The notes below the pieces were generated by a model, which had not been told where the DNA came from, ran no database searches, and saw only the letters and a list, made by a program, of their open reading frames with translations. The position numbers and the translations under genes are program-made. From the NCBI GenBank assembly GCA_047947185.1, contig CP170502.1:5270001-5334000 (forward strand): DNA of 64,000 bases, written 5' to 3'. Below, one piece after another: positions 24,489 through 33,525 of this stretch (the stretch's first letter is position 1; each line of letters opens with the position of its first letter). Origin of the DNA: JANQJA01 sp047947185 (GTDB lineage Bacteria; Pseudomonadota; Gammaproteobacteria; Pseudomonadales; Azotimanducaceae).

Positions 24489-27050
24489 ATGAGTATCGGT
24501 TTTCTCGACGAGTATCGCGCGACTGATGTCGACAGGGTTGGTGGCAAGGGCGCCAACCTGGGTGAACTCCTGGGCAACGGTTTCCCGATTCCACCGGGAT
24601 TTGTTGTCTGTGCGGATGAATATGCGAGGGTGATTGCCGGGGTAGCAACGGATGGCGCCCATGGCGACTACCGGGACGCAATCATGAACTGGGTGCCCTC
24701 TGACGACTTTTTGCAGGCGATTGGCGAATGCAACGGGAGATTGCGGTCCGCCCGCGGTTCAGACCTGGTTTATGCCGTCCGCTCTTCAGCGACCGCGGAA
24801 GACCTGGGTGACGCCAGCTTCGCCGGTCAGCATGAAACCTACTATTACGTGACCTTCGAAGAACTTGTACCCATGATCAGGCTCTGCTGGGCCTCCCTGT
24901 GGAACGAAGAAGCGCTGGCCTACCGGGATACCCAGGGGATCTCCCATCAAAGCGTGTTTATGGCGGTAGTGGTGCAGGAGATGATTCCCTCAACGGTCTC
25001 CGGCATTACGTTTACGGCCAACCCCCTGACGGGCGCGCTTGATGAAGTGGTGACGGATGCCACCTGGGGAATGGGTGCGGCCATCGTGGATGGGCGTGTG
25101 ACGCCGGATCACTTTGTTGTAGCCCGCGACAGCGGCGCAATCCTTAACCAGCGAATCGCCAACAAGACCATGATGGTGAGCACAACGCGACCACAGAATG
25201 CAGGGCGCATGGTTGACGTGCCGCAGCAACTGCAGCAGGCAGCCTGTCTTGATGATGAAATGGTTGCCGAGGTCACCCGTTGGGCGTTGAAGGCGGAAGC
25301 GCATTTTGGCAAACCCCAGGACCTGGAATGGGCAATAGTTGATGGCACTTATTACATGCTCCAGTCCCGGCCAATCACAACGCTCGGGTCAGAGGCTGGT
25401 GATCCGACCCCGACCGGCAAGCTGGTGCTGTTCAAGGCATTTGCAGAAAACTTCACCGACCCGCTGACGCCGCTCACAGCCGATGTCCTGGGTAGCGTCT
25501 TCGAGATGGCGGTGATGCACCGGGGCAGAATGTATATGCCGCTCGGCATGGGACGCGCGATTGTGCCACTGCGTATGACCGATGAAGAAGCCGCGGGGCT
25601 CATGTCGATTGAATCGCCGGAAGACTTTCGCGTGCGGGTCAACTGGTTCATGGTGCCATTCACCTGCCTGTTCTGGGTTGTCTATTACCTGTTGCTGGGT
25701 GTCAGCCAGGCGCGCAGCAGGCGCCAGCCTGATGAATTCATGGAGGTGTTCCGGGACCTGGAGCGGGAAGTCGACGCGGATGAATCCCTGTCGCCTGCAG
25801 AAGCCATGGCGAGGCTTTTCCTGGTTGGCAAACCGTTTCATCCGATTGGTATGCAGGTAATGCCGGTTAATGTGTCATCGGTGGTGCGTTATGTGTCCTT
25901 GATGGGGCTACTTAACCGCCTGCTGCAATACTGGCTGCCGGGCCTTCAGCGGGATGCCGGCTCCCTGCTTTGTTCCGGCAGCTACGGTGTCAAGTCGACG
26001 GAGATGGGCCGCAGTATTTTCCAACTGTCCGTGCTGGCGCGGCAGACACCCGCCGTGGTTGAGGTTTTGCAATCAGCCAAATCCGATGAAATCTACCCAG
26101 CGCTGCTTGCGCTGGAAGCGTCGGGTCCGTTCCTGGCGGCTTTCCACGAGTTTCTCCGGGTGCATGGCCATCGCGCACTGAAAGAATTTGAGCTTGGCGT
26201 TCCCCGTTTCAGGGAAAATCCTGCGCCGGTACTGGCAATGATCAGGAATTACCTGGTCTCGGATTCCAATCCGGAAGAGATGGAACAACATTCCACCGAC
26301 GCGCGGGTAGCGCTCGCCGGGACCATCCAGGCAGGTCTGGGCAAACTCCCGTTGGAAAAGCGGCTGGGTTGGCGCTGGCGAGTCATTGAATACCTTGCTG
26401 ACCGGACCCGCCACTTTACGAAACTCAGGGAGAATTCCCGCTTCTATCACATCATGGCGTGGCAGACAGCGCGCATGAAAATCCTGCGCGCGGAAGCCAG
26501 GCTGTTGGCCAGTGGCCAACTGAAGGTCAGGAACGACATCTTCTACCTGCACTGGCAGGAGGTGCGGGCAATGCTGGATGGCAAGCTCGGCTGGAGCGAT
26601 GTCGAAGGACTCATCAGGGCGCGGCGGATGCAGAATGTGCGCTGGAGTCACCAGTCACCCGCCAAAATGCTGAATATTGCGTCAACCCGCATGAGAAAGG
26701 TTGTAGCGCAGGGGCAGCTCGGTGGGCAGGGTGCATCACCCGGGCAGTACGAGGGTATAGCCCGGGTTATCCTGGATCCAAGCGTCGACGCCGAAATCCA
26801 TCCGGGTGAAATCCTGATTGCACCTTATACCGATCCGGCCTGGACGCCCCTCTTTCTGGTCGCCAGGGCCGCGGTTGTGGGAGTGGGCAGTTACCTTTCA
26901 CATGCGGGCACCATTGCCCGGGAGTACGGTATGCCCTGTGTGGTTGACGTCACCGACTGTACCAGTCTCATTCGATCTGGCGACCGGATCCTGGTGGATG
27001 GCACCGAGGGCCTGGTGCACCTGTTGGCAACGGGGGAGCAAGCGGCATGA
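24489..27050 (+). CDS. PEP-synthase/rifampin-phosphotransferase-like enzyme
   Basis: An 853-residue phosphotransferase. The N-terminal ATP-grasp part has VGGKGANLGEL, RSSATAEDLGDASFAGQHETYY and the region to about residue 310. The C-terminal swivelling domain carries YLSHAGTIAREYGMP, with the phospho-accepting His805, and VDGTEGLVHLL. This ATP-grasp/variable-middle/His-domain order and length match rifampin phosphotransferase and related PEP-utilising enzymes better than PEP synthase, which has a TIM barrel at the end. The middle domain (about 320-740) includes a hydrophobic stretch FTCLFWVVYYLLLG near 395. The acceptor need not be an antibiotic. It overlaps the next small gene by 4 nt. Confidence 0.85.
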   Translation: MSIGFLDEYRATDVDRVGGKGANLGELLGNGFPIPPGFVVCADEYARVIAGVATDGAHGDYRDAIMNWVPSDDFLQAIGECNGRLRSARGSDLVYAVRSSATAEDLGDASFAGQHETYYYVTFEELVPMIRLCWASLWNEEALAYRDTQGISHQSVFMAVVVQEMIPSTVSGITFTANPLTGALDEVVTDATWGMGAAIVDGRVTPDHFVVARDSGAILNQRIANKTMMVSTTRPQNAGRMVDVPQQLQQAACLDDEMVAEVTRWALKAEAHFGKPQDLEWAIVDGTYYMLQSRPITTLGSEAGDPTPTGKLVLFKAFAENFTDPLTPLTADVLGSVFEMAVMHRGRMYMPLGMGRAIVPLRMTDEEAAGLMSIESPEDFRVRVNWFMVPFTCLFWVVYYLLLGVSQARSRRQPDEFMEVFRDLEREVDADESLSPAEAMARLFLVGKPFHPIGMQVMPVNVSSVVRYVSLMGLLNRLLQYWLPGLQRDAGSLLCSGSYGVKSTEMGRSIFQLSVLARQTPAVVEVLQSAKSDEIYPALLALEASGPFLAAFHEFLRVHGHRALKEFELGVPRFRENPAPVLAMIRNYLVSDSNPEEMEQHSTDARVALAGTIQAGLGKLPLEKRLGWRWRVIEYLADRTRHFTKLRENSRFYHIMAWQTARMKILRAEARLLASGQLKVRNDIFYLHWQEVRAMLDGKLGWSDVEGLIRARRMQNVRWSHQSPAKMLNIASTRMRKVVAQGQLGGQGASPGQYEGIARVILDPSVDAEIHPGEILIAPYTDPAWTPLFLVARAAVVGVGSYLSHAGTIAREYGMPCVVDVTDCTSLIRSGDRILVDGTEGLVHLLATGEQAA

Positions 27051-27382
27051 GCCTCGTACTTCACGCGTTGACCTGGTTATTGGGAATATTCCTGTCTGTC
27101 CAGGCTGTTGCGAGTTGTTATGCCCTGGTTGATTTTTGGGGTCACCTGGGACGCTATCGCTGGACTGTTACGGGGCGTATTGTGGGCTCGCTGGGTGTGC
27201 TTGGGCTGGTCTACTGGTGGCTGCCGGCCTCAATGGCAGAAACGCTTGTTGACGGTGTCCAGTTTCACCTGGCGGTCCATCTGTTGATGATATTTGCCCC
27301 AAACCTGCTGTTGGCACTGGGGCGGTTGAGAGCGACGCGTCGCTACCAGCAATTCCTGCGGGAACGGGAGCAGGGCGGCTAG
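27047..27382 (+). CDS. Small membrane protein, unknown
   Basis: A 111-residue protein whose ATG overlaps the stop of the phosphotransferase (ATGA), so translation is coupled. Three hydrophobic helices are visible (about residues 5-30, 42-60 and 70-95), followed by a basic C-terminal tail (RLRATRRYQQFLRERE). No family was recognised. The coupling suggests a membrane partner for the large enzyme, whose middle domain also has a hydrophobic stretch. Its TAG shares a CTAG tetranucleotide with the stop of the convergent MutS-like gene. Confidence 0.75.
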   Translation: MSLVLHALTWLLGIFLSVQAVASCYALVDFWGHLGRYRWTVTGRIVGSLGVLGLVYWWLPASMAETLVDGVQFHLAVHLLMIFAPNLLLALGRLRATRRYQQFLREREQGG

Positions 27383-28800
27383 TCCCGCGCCTGGTCCAGC
27401 AGTTCAAATACACCTTCTTCCTGCAGCACTCGCATTCCCAGGCGCTGGGATGATACACCGGTACGCAAGCGGTAATCAAAACGCAGCCGCCCCCCACTTT
27501 CGTCTGCCTCGAAGTGGCGGCAGGAGATCTGTTCACTGGTCCCGGCCTGTTCAGTCAATTCGATCAGGTGAGAGGAGAACATGAACAGGCAGTCTTTCCT
27601 GGTGGCAAATCGATGAAGTATGGCCAGTGACGCGTCCAGTGCGTCCTTGACGTTGGTCCCCTTGAACGGCTCGTCCATGATGGCAACAACGCGATAGCCA
27701 TCGGCGATTGCCTGGGCGACGGCCTTCACGCGCAACGCCTCCGCACGAAAGTAGCTGACGCCACTGCGCAGGTTATCGCGAAGTGTGATGGCGCTGAACA
27801 GGCGTTCGGCGGGGACAAACCTGAATGAGCGTGCCGGCACCCCCATACCCAGGTGTGCAAGGTACAGTGCTGTCGCAAACGCGCGAAGGTAGGTGGTTTT
27901 GCCGGCCATGTTGGGTCCGGTGAGAAATAAAACCCGGTGTGACTGGTCCAGCGTCACCGGGTTGGCAACCGGCGAATTGACAAATGGATGCACCATGCCT
28001 TCCCCATGGACACCAAGCGGACCCTCTATGACGTCGGGTAGTGTAAATGTGTTGGTGCGGGTCACATCGGCCATGGCAACCAGCGCGTCTATCTCGGAAG
28101 CAAGCTGCAGCAGGCGCGCTATTGTCGAGGACTCGTGAAAACGAAAGACCTGGTCAAGTCGCAGCATTCGCCAGGCAAAGGCGCTTGCTTCTTGGTCGGG
28201 CACACTTCGAATGTATGGCCTGGCCAGCAGTTCCCGGAGTTCCGTGATCAGGGCGGCCAGTTCACCCTGCGGCGTGTCAAGTTCGGGTTGGTCTGCAAAA
28301 CGCCGCAGCGAACGAATCATTGCACAGGCGAGCTTCACACCCCGCACAATACTGAGATAGTGCCGACCCTGATTGGCCCAGATAGAGAGGGCCTCCAGAC
28401 CAAACTCAATGGTGTTCTGCCGGGTAATCAGAGGCAGGATTTCGCGGGCGTAGTATTCGACCCGGGTCAGGACAAACGCTGATGGCAGCAGTTCGAAAGC
28501 CGGCCGGGTTGCCATGATGAATGATATTGATGCCTGGGTATGACGAATCAGACCGGCGTCAGACCAGGGTGACGCCATGCGGCGCTGAAGGACCCTGGCG
28601 CCGCCGGGTGAACGGCACAAGTTGCAGAATTGGAACAGGCTGCTGCCGCCGGATGGCGATTCGAAAATCTCAAGGTCTTCCAGGGTCTGGGCGTCAAGGA
28701 CCAGCCTGCCTGCCGCCTTGTCTGGCGTTTCTTGTCTGGTGATAGTGATAGGTTCCTGCCCGCCGGCAAGCCCTGATCTTGGCAGTATCAGCGGTTTCAG
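27379..28800 (-). CDS. MutS-like mismatch-repair-family ATPase, 5-prime end unresolved
   Basis: A small MutS-family protein with core domain III and ATPase domain V but no mismatch-recognition domain. The ATPase shows FLTGPNMAGKTT (Walker A), the Walker B IMDEPFKGTN and a switch His in FMFSSHLIELT. The family N-terminus LVLDAQTLEDLEIF is encoded at about 28660-28704, upstream of the first usual start codon (TTG 28620). The frame is open to 28812 but offers only CTG codons. An ATG at 28834 with AAGGA lies one base out of frame, so a frameshift or a non-standard start is likely. Function may be recombination or structure-specific DNA handling. Confidence 0.8.
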   Translation of the reverse strand: MKPLILPRSGLAGGQEPITITRQETPDKAAGRLVLDAQTLEDLEIFESPSGGSSLFQFCNLCRSPGGARVLQRRMASPWSDAGLIRHTQASISFIMATRPAFELLPSAFVLTRVEYYAREILPLITRQNTIEFGLEALSIWANQGRHYLSIVRGVKLACAMIRSLRRFADQPELDTPQGELAALITELRELLARPYIRSVPDQEASAFAWRMLRLDQVFRFHESSTIARLLQLASEIDALVAMADVTRTNTFTLPDVIEGPLGVHGEGMVHPFVNSPVANPVTLDQSHRVLFLTGPNMAGKTTYLRAFATALYLAHLGMGVPARSFRFVPAERLFSAITLRDNLRSGVSYFRAEALRVKAVAQAIADGYRVVAIMDEPFKGTNVKDALDASLAILHRFATRKDCLFMFSSHLIELTEQAGTSEQISCRHFEADESGGRLRFDYRLRTGVSSQRLGMRVLQEEGVFELLDQARD

Positions 28801-28909
28801 TCCAGCCGGCGCTTAGCTTGTTGAAACTTGCCATAAATCATCCTTGGAAGGCGCCTGTTGTGGTAACTTTCGAGGTCGAATATGACAGCGTTGCACTAGA
28901 GGACCAAGC

Positions 28910-30223
28910 ATGAGCGAGACCGCACAGACCCAGGAGTACACCACACCGGAGCAGGAACAGGCAATGAAAGGGGCCAATGTACCCGAGGCCCATGAGTTGC
29001 CGATCGAGGAGATTAATCCGCTGAATGCACACCTCTTCAGCGAGAATCGCTGGGAAGCCTTTTTTGAACGGCTGCGTCGGGAAGACCCGGTGCATTTCAA
29101 CGAGATTGAAACAGCCGGCCGCTACTGGTCGCTGACGAAGTACCAGGACATCAAGGCCGTGGATGCGGACTGGCAGCGGTTTTCCTCCGCAAAGGGCATC
29201 ACGCTTGGCTTCAAGGCCGGCACTGTGGTGCCAAACGGGGCTTTTACCGGCTCCCAGTCGCCTTTTATTGCCCAGGATCCACCTGGTCACGACGCCCAGC
29301 GCAAGACGGTCACCGGCGTGGTTGCGCCGAACAACCTTGCCAAACTGGAGCCGTTGATCCGGGAACGTACCTGTAAGGTGCTCGACGCCCTGCCTGAAGA
29401 TGAAACCTTCGACTGGGTGGATACGGTATCTATTGAGCTGACCACGCTCATGCTGGCGACCCTGTTTGATTTCCCGCTGGAAGACCGACGCAAGCTCACG
29501 CGCTGGTCAGATGTGGTGTTTGCAATCCCGGAACCGGGCGGCATTGTTGAAACCCAGGCGCAGAAGCGCGAGGAATTCATGGAGTGTGTCGGTTATTTCG
29601 CCCGGCTGTGGGAAGAACGCAAGGAAAAGCCGGGTGATGACCTGGTGTCCATGCTGGTGCATGGGGAGGCGACACGCGACATGGCACCACACGAGCATCT
29701 GGGGAACCTGCTGCTGCTGATTGTGGGTGGCAACGACACAACGCGTAATTCGATGAGTGGCAGCGTCTATGCCCTGAACAAGTTTCCCGCGCAGTATGAC
29801 AAGCTGATTGCGCACCCGGAACTGATTCCAAAAATGGTGGCAGAACTGATCCGCTGGCAAACCCCGCTTTCCTATATGCGCCGGACAGCCAACCAGGACT
29901 GTGAGATCGGCGGTAAACAGATCAAGGCCGGCGACCAGATCCTGATGTGGTATGTCTCGGGCAACAGGGATGAAGAGGTGTTTGAAAATGCCAACGAACT
30001 CGACATAGAGCGGCCCAATTCCAGGCAGCACCTGTCGTTTGGTTTTGGCATCCACCGCTGTATGGGCAATCGCCTTGCTGAGCTGCAACTCCGCATCCTG
30101 TGGGAAGAAATCCTGCAGCGCTTTGATCGTATTGAAGTGCAGGAAGAACCCAGCCGTACCTTTTCCTCATTTGTGAAGGGATACACGCATCTACCGGTGA
30201 AGGTAAGGCGCAAGCGGGCCTGA
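28910..30223 (+). CDS. Cytochrome P450, CYP153 type (alkane/fatty-acid omega-hydroxylase)
   Basis: A 437-residue soluble P450. Key motifs are GGNDTTRNSMSG in the I-helix (about residue 273), the ETLR-like ELIRWQTPLSYMRRT and the haem-binding HLSFGFGIHRCMGNRLAELQL with Cys384. The I-helix, the RWQTP segment and the MWYVSGNRDEEVF segment are hallmarks of CYP153, bacterial terminal hydroxylases of medium-chain alkanes and fatty acids. These need a ferredoxin and ferredoxin reductase, which are not in this window. The gene stands alone and diverges from the MutS-like gene. Exact substrate is not determined. Confidence 0.92.
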   Translation: MSETAQTQEYTTPEQEQAMKGANVPEAHELPIEEINPLNAHLFSENRWEAFFERLRREDPVHFNEIETAGRYWSLTKYQDIKAVDADWQRFSSAKGITLGFKAGTVVPNGAFTGSQSPFIAQDPPGHDAQRKTVTGVVAPNNLAKLEPLIRERTCKVLDALPEDETFDWVDTVSIELTTLMLATLFDFPLEDRRKLTRWSDVVFAIPEPGGIVETQAQKREEFMECVGYFARLWEERKEKPGDDLVSMLVHGEATRDMAPHEHLGNLLLLIVGGNDTTRNSMSGSVYALNKFPAQYDKLIAHPELIPKMVAELIRWQTPLSYMRRTANQDCEIGGKQIKAGDQILMWYVSGNRDEEVFENANELDIERPNSRQHLSFGFGIHRCMGNRLAELQLRILWEEILQRFDRIEVQEEPSRTFSSFVKGYTHLPVKVRRKRA

Positions 30224-30259
30224 AGGTGAGCTGAGCCCGGTTTCGGCAGCGTGACCGGG

Positions 30260-31360
30260 TCAGGGGCCAAGCGGGTTGAGCAATGCCAGCAGTCTGTCCT
30301 GGTCAAAAGACGCCGCTGCTGTTGCCGGGAAATTGGTGAGGCTGAGCACATGCCCCTGGTTTTGGAAATGGCTGTACCGGGTCAGTACCACCAGCACCAG
30401 GTCTGCTGCCGGCCAGACATAAATTTTCTGTCCATCGAGTCCCTGGGCGGCTGAAACCCGCGGATTCAGCACCCACCAGTGCAGGCCATAAAAGAGGCTG
30501 GTTTGCGCGCGCAGGCTTGCCTCGACAAAGTCGCGTGAGAGCACCTGGGTGCCCTCCCATTGGCCACCGCGGGCAAACAACAGCCCAAAGCGCGCAAAAT
30601 CTGCCGGCTTCATATCGAGGCAACAATAGGTCAGTGGCTGGGTCCCGGTGGGGTCAAGCCAGAAGCCGACCCGGTTGGTGTCGATACCAATGGGCGCCAG
30701 GATACGCGTGGCGAGGTATTCATGGGCGGAAAGGCCGGTTGTTCGCCGCAACAGGGGTTCAAGCAACTGTGACGTGGGATTGGAGTAGATAAACTGGCTG
30801 CCGGGTGTCGCCACCGTGTCCCGGGACAAGGCATAGGCTGTCTGGTCATTCTGTACAAAGATGTTGGCATCGGGCAGACCTCCACGCATCTCCAGTAGCT
30901 GGCGGAGTGTGATTGTCGCCTTTTCCGTCCCTTGCCATTCCACCAGGTAATTGCTGGCAGGATCGTCGAGGCTGTTGATCAGGCCTTCGTCAAGGGCCAC
31001 CCCGAGCGCAGCTGCATAAAAGCTCTTGGCGACTGACCAGCTGGTGCCGGACGTTTCCGCATCGACCCCGGCCGCGTATCGTTCACCCACAATCCTGCCG
31101 CTTTTGACCAGCATGACGGACTGGACCGCAGCATCTGTATCAAGATGGTTGAGCAGGCGATCGACATCAGCAGCTGCCAGTCCCACTGACTCGGGAGCCG
31201 CTCTGGCAAGATCCCAGCTTTGGGCCGGATCTGGCACGCTGGGCGCGGGAGAGTTGGTGCCAGGCGATGGCGGCGCCGCGCCCCCGCCACCCCCGGAACC
31301 GCTGCAGCCAACAATCAGCGTGAGAAGCAGCAGTTGCAGTGTCAGTGCCGGAATCTTCAC
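30260..31360 (-). CDS. Lipoprotein serine hydrolase (beta-lactamase/esterase fold)
   Basis: A 366-residue lipoprotein (lipobox LIVGC, Cys19) with a Gly- and Pro-rich linker to about residue 45. The serine beta-lactamase-like fold shows SVAK (Ser109, Lys112) as the S-x-x-K pair and YSN (Tyr192-Asn194) as the second motif. This class C-like group includes esterases, D-amino peptidases and EstB-type enzymes, and is not evidence of drug resistance. It is the third gene of the GntR operon; its start overlaps the preceding gene by 4 nt. Envelope role likely, substrate unknown. Confidence 0.85.
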   Translation of the reverse strand: MKIPALTLQLLLLTLIVGCSGSGGGGGAAPPSPGTNSPAPSVPDPAQSWDLARAAPESVGLAAADVDRLLNHLDTDAAVQSVMLVKSGRIVGERYAAGVDAETSGTSWSVAKSFYAAALGVALDEGLINSLDDPASNYLVEWQGTEKATITLRQLLEMRGGLPDANIFVQNDQTAYALSRDTVATPGSQFIYSNPTSQLLEPLLRRTTGLSAHEYLATRILAPIGIDTNRVGFWLDPTGTQPLTYCCLDMKPADFARFGLLFARGGQWEGTQVLSRDFVEASLRAQTSLFYGLHWWVLNPRVSAAQGLDGQKIYVWPAADLVLVVLTRYSHFQNQGHVLSLTNFPATAAASFDQDRLLALLNPLGP

Positions 31361-32196
31361 TGGCCTGGCAGCTCCCGGTAGACATCAAAATTGATGCGTG
31401 TTGGCTGGTAGATGGAAAACCAGGCGCCCACGGCCAACAGCTGGCAGTAAAGCGACATGGCGAGCGGTTTGAACTCCCTGAGCTCAAAAGCCTGCAGCGT
31501 GATGGTGACCACGGCATAAGCTGTCAGCGCGACACAGACAAACACGGCCTGTCTCACCAGGTACCTGATTCGTCTGAGGTGATCCTGTTCTGCAATGTAA
31601 GGGTCGCGGCGACCACCGGACCATTGCCAGTACAGTAGCGCCGCCAGCATGCAGTAACCACCACCCAGCACTAACAGGTTTGCCAGGGCGCTGAACCAAG
31701 GCAGGTCAAGCTGGCTGATAAAGAGAGTAAACCCGGCAAACGAAAGGTAGCTTGCGCCGAGCAAGGCCAGTTGGGTCGGCGACACGATATCCAGCAACCT
31801 GCGCGGCTTCAGGATCGCGGTTCGGCGTGGCCGATCGTCTGCTTCACGCATCAGTTTCCAGGTTCGGAAGGCAAACACCTCCAGCAGAACAAAAGTCAGG
31901 CCCTGCAGCATAAACAGGCCCCAGGCGACCCCCGTGTAATCACTGCGGCTTTCATCCAGGTTAAACACCATCCAGGCAAACAGGCCCAAAGCGGCAATGG
32001 CCCAGTTGATCCACGAAAAGTGTACCAGCGCCCGCTCGTAGTACGCCGGTGACCTGGGATAAAGCCGCGGATAGTCTGCTGCAGGGTGAGTATCGAGCAT
32101 TTCCCTGGCGTTGGCCCTGATGCGCGCCGGCAACCAGATGGAAACGATAATCACCTGGCAGAGGAGGGCGAGGCTGAAAATAAGGTCAGTGTGCAT
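31357..32196 (-). CDS. Polytopic membrane protein, unknown
   Basis: A 279-residue protein with about seven hydrophobic segments, including SLALLCQVIIVSIWLPA at the N-terminus and later WAIAALGLFAWMVFNL, LTFVLLEVFAFRTW and FVCVALTAYAVVTITLQAF. No family was recognised. It lies between the GntR regulator (2-nt gap) and the serine hydrolase (4-nt overlap), so the three form one operon. YtrA-type GntR proteins often control membrane transporters or envelope stress genes, which fits a membrane product here. Confidence 0.85.
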   Translation of the reverse strand: MHTDLIFSLALLCQVIIVSIWLPARIRANAREMLDTHPAADYPRLYPRSPAYYERALVHFSWINWAIAALGLFAWMVFNLDESRSDYTGVAWGLFMLQGLTFVLLEVFAFRTWKLMREADDRPRRTAILKPRRLLDIVSPTQLALLGASYLSFAGFTLFISQLDLPWFSALANLLVLGGGYCMLAALLYWQWSGGRRDPYIAEQDHLRRIRYLVRQAVFVCVALTAYAVVTITLQAFELREFKPLAMSLYCQLLAVGAWFSIYQPTRINFDVYRELPGQ

Positions 32197-32198
32197 GT

Positions 32199-32588
32199 CT
32201 AGTTTCCTTGCGTATGTGGCTGTTTCATCACTTCCGCAAAAGCGATGCGTATCTCCGAGTCAGTTGCGCCGAGTTCCCGCAGTAGCCTGACGGTTTCTGC
32301 GAGTCGATTGGCCACCAGCACTTTCAGGTCACTGGCACAGTTGTCGGCTGCATTCGGATGGATGAAGGTGCCGCGGTATCCTTTGGTCTGAATCACCGTA
32401 TCCCGCTCCAGCAGACGATAGGCTTTTGCGACTGTCTTGTTGTTCAGTCCCAGGTCACCTGCCAGTTGCCGGATTGACGGCAGGCTGTCACCCGGCGCCA
32501 GCTTGTGTTCCTTGACTGCCTGCTTGATCTGGTTGACCAGTTGTTCAAACAGCGGTTCATCAGAGTCGATATCAATTGTGACTTCCAT
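32199..32588 (-). CDS. GntR-family regulator, YtrA type
   Basis: A 129-residue regulator. The winged helix is typical of GntR (LFEQLVNQIKQAVKEHKL, GDSLPSIRQLAGDLGLN and the TVAKAYRLLERD recognition helix). The C-terminal part is only about 55 residues, too short for a FadR or HutC ligand domain and as expected for the YtrA subgroup. Two consecutive ATGs are available; the second has better AGGA spacing. A perfect inverted repeat sits 33-64 bp upstream and is its probable operator. It is the first gene of the operon with the membrane protein and the serine hydrolase. Confidence 0.9.
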   Translation of the reverse strand: MEVTIDIDSDEPLFEQLVNQIKQAVKEHKLAPGDSLPSIRQLAGDLGLNNKTVAKAYRLLERDTVIQTKGYRGTFIHPNAADNCASDLKVLVANRLAETVRLLRELGATDSEIRIAFAEVMKQPHTQGN

Positions 32589-32620
32589 CATGATCCTGTC
32601 GTGGCTTGTACCACTTGTTC

Positions 32621-32652
32621 CATATGTACCAGTTGAAGTAATGGTACATATG
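32621..32652 (-). promoter_or_regulatory. Putative GntR/YtrA operator
   Basis: A perfect 10-bp inverted repeat CATATGTACC and GGTACATATG separated by 12 bp, placed just upstream of the GntR gene. An additional TGTACCA half-site lies at about 32608. Location and symmetry suit autoregulation of the operon by the dimeric GntR protein. Confidence 0.65.
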
Positions 32653-32825
32653 CATAAGCGGCCCTGCAAGGAAAAATTGGGAAGCAGTGTGAGATTGGGC
32701 ACAAAAAGTGAGAAAAAGTGTAGGCAAGGCCGCAATTCTGCAGTAAGTTTGGGTTTCTGGCGCCAAAAGTGGATTTATCTCAATTTTCTTTGGCGGAAAC
32801 AGGAACCGGCACAGGAGAGAAGTGC

Positions 32826-33173
32826 ATGTCCAGATCATCACAAGCGGCCCTCAATGCACGCAAAAAGCCAACAACCCTGGATCTCAGGCCGCACTCGGCG
32901 GCGGTGACCCTGTTGGGTTCATCCAGCAGGAACCTGGATCTCGATTTCTGGGCCAAGGTCATCCTGTCGGAGAACCTGCACCTCCGCATGGGAATTGAAG
33001 AAATGCGTGAGCGCATTATTGCCAGGATTGAGGAGGCGATTATGAGCGGGGACCAGCCTCCCGAGTCGGCCTTCAAGGCACTGGGCGTACCCTCATTCTC
33101 AGACCTGGTAAAAGCCAACGCAGCGGAGTTCGCGGCGAGTGTCGTCGCCAGGGTGAGGGCTGAATCGCGCTAG
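32826..33173 (+). CDS. Small hypothetical protein
   Basis: A 115-residue protein from the ATG at 32826, with AGGAGAG upstream; an in-frame start 57 nt earlier is less likely. It is polar and probably helical in the second half (MGIEEMRERIIARIEEAIMSG and ANAAEFAASVVARVRAE). No signal peptide or known motif is visible. It diverges from the GntR operon, so it could share the operator region. Not recognised. Confidence 0.55.
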   Translation: MSRSSQAALNARKKPTTLDLRPHSAAVTLLGSSSRNLDLDFWAKVILSENLHLRMGIEEMRERIIARIEEAIMSGDQPPESAFKALGVPSFSDLVKANAAEFAASVVARVRAESR

Positions 33174-33201
33174 CACGCCGGGTTAACCAGCCCGGCAAAC
33201 A

Positions 33202-33525
33202 CTACGCCAGACTGCGGTCTTTGGTATTGGGCACCTGGGTCGGGATCTCATGGCCGTGTATCTGGCCCTTGCGGATAGCATCAAAAATGCCATTCACAAC
33301 TTCCCTGCCACCCTCACCTGCATGGTAGATATTGGAGAGCAGGTAGATGGTGCGTGTGGCGGCGCCGGTCAGGATGAACTTGCATTCAATATAGCGGTTA
33401 TCGGAGAAAGTGGGTGGCCTGTCCCCGCTGAATACCAGTTCACAGTTGCTGAACTCGCAGTTGTGAAACATTTTGCCGTCAAGATTGATGCGTTGATCTT
33501 CAAAGCTTTCATTTTTGAATTGCAT
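33202..33525 (-). CDS. Small pentapeptide-like hypothetical protein
   Basis: A 107-residue protein with a start of KNESFEDQRINLDGKMFHNCEFSNCELVF type, where alternating F/C/L residues suggest a short right-handed beta-helix of the pentapeptide-repeat kind. The second half (LLSNIYHAGEGGREVVNGIFDAIRKG) is helical. A strong GGAGC-type ribosome site precedes the ATG. It converges on the hypothetical gene at 32826. No function assigned. Confidence 0.6.
   Translation of the reverse strand: MQFKNESFEDQRINLDGKMFHNCEFSNCELVFSGDRPPTFSDNRYIECKFILTGAATRTIYLLSNIYHAGEGGREVVNGIFDAIRKGQIHGHEIPTQVPNTKDRSLA

Noticed and set aside
24489..27050. Phosphoenolpyruvate synthase (ppsA)
   Set aside because: The chain ends with the His domain and lacks the C-terminal TIM barrel; the domain order fits the RPH-like group better.
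30260..31360. Beta-lactamase resistance gene
   Set aside because: Only the SxxK and YSN motifs of the broad serine-hydrolase fold are shared; the protein is a lipoprotein in an operon with an unknown membrane protein.
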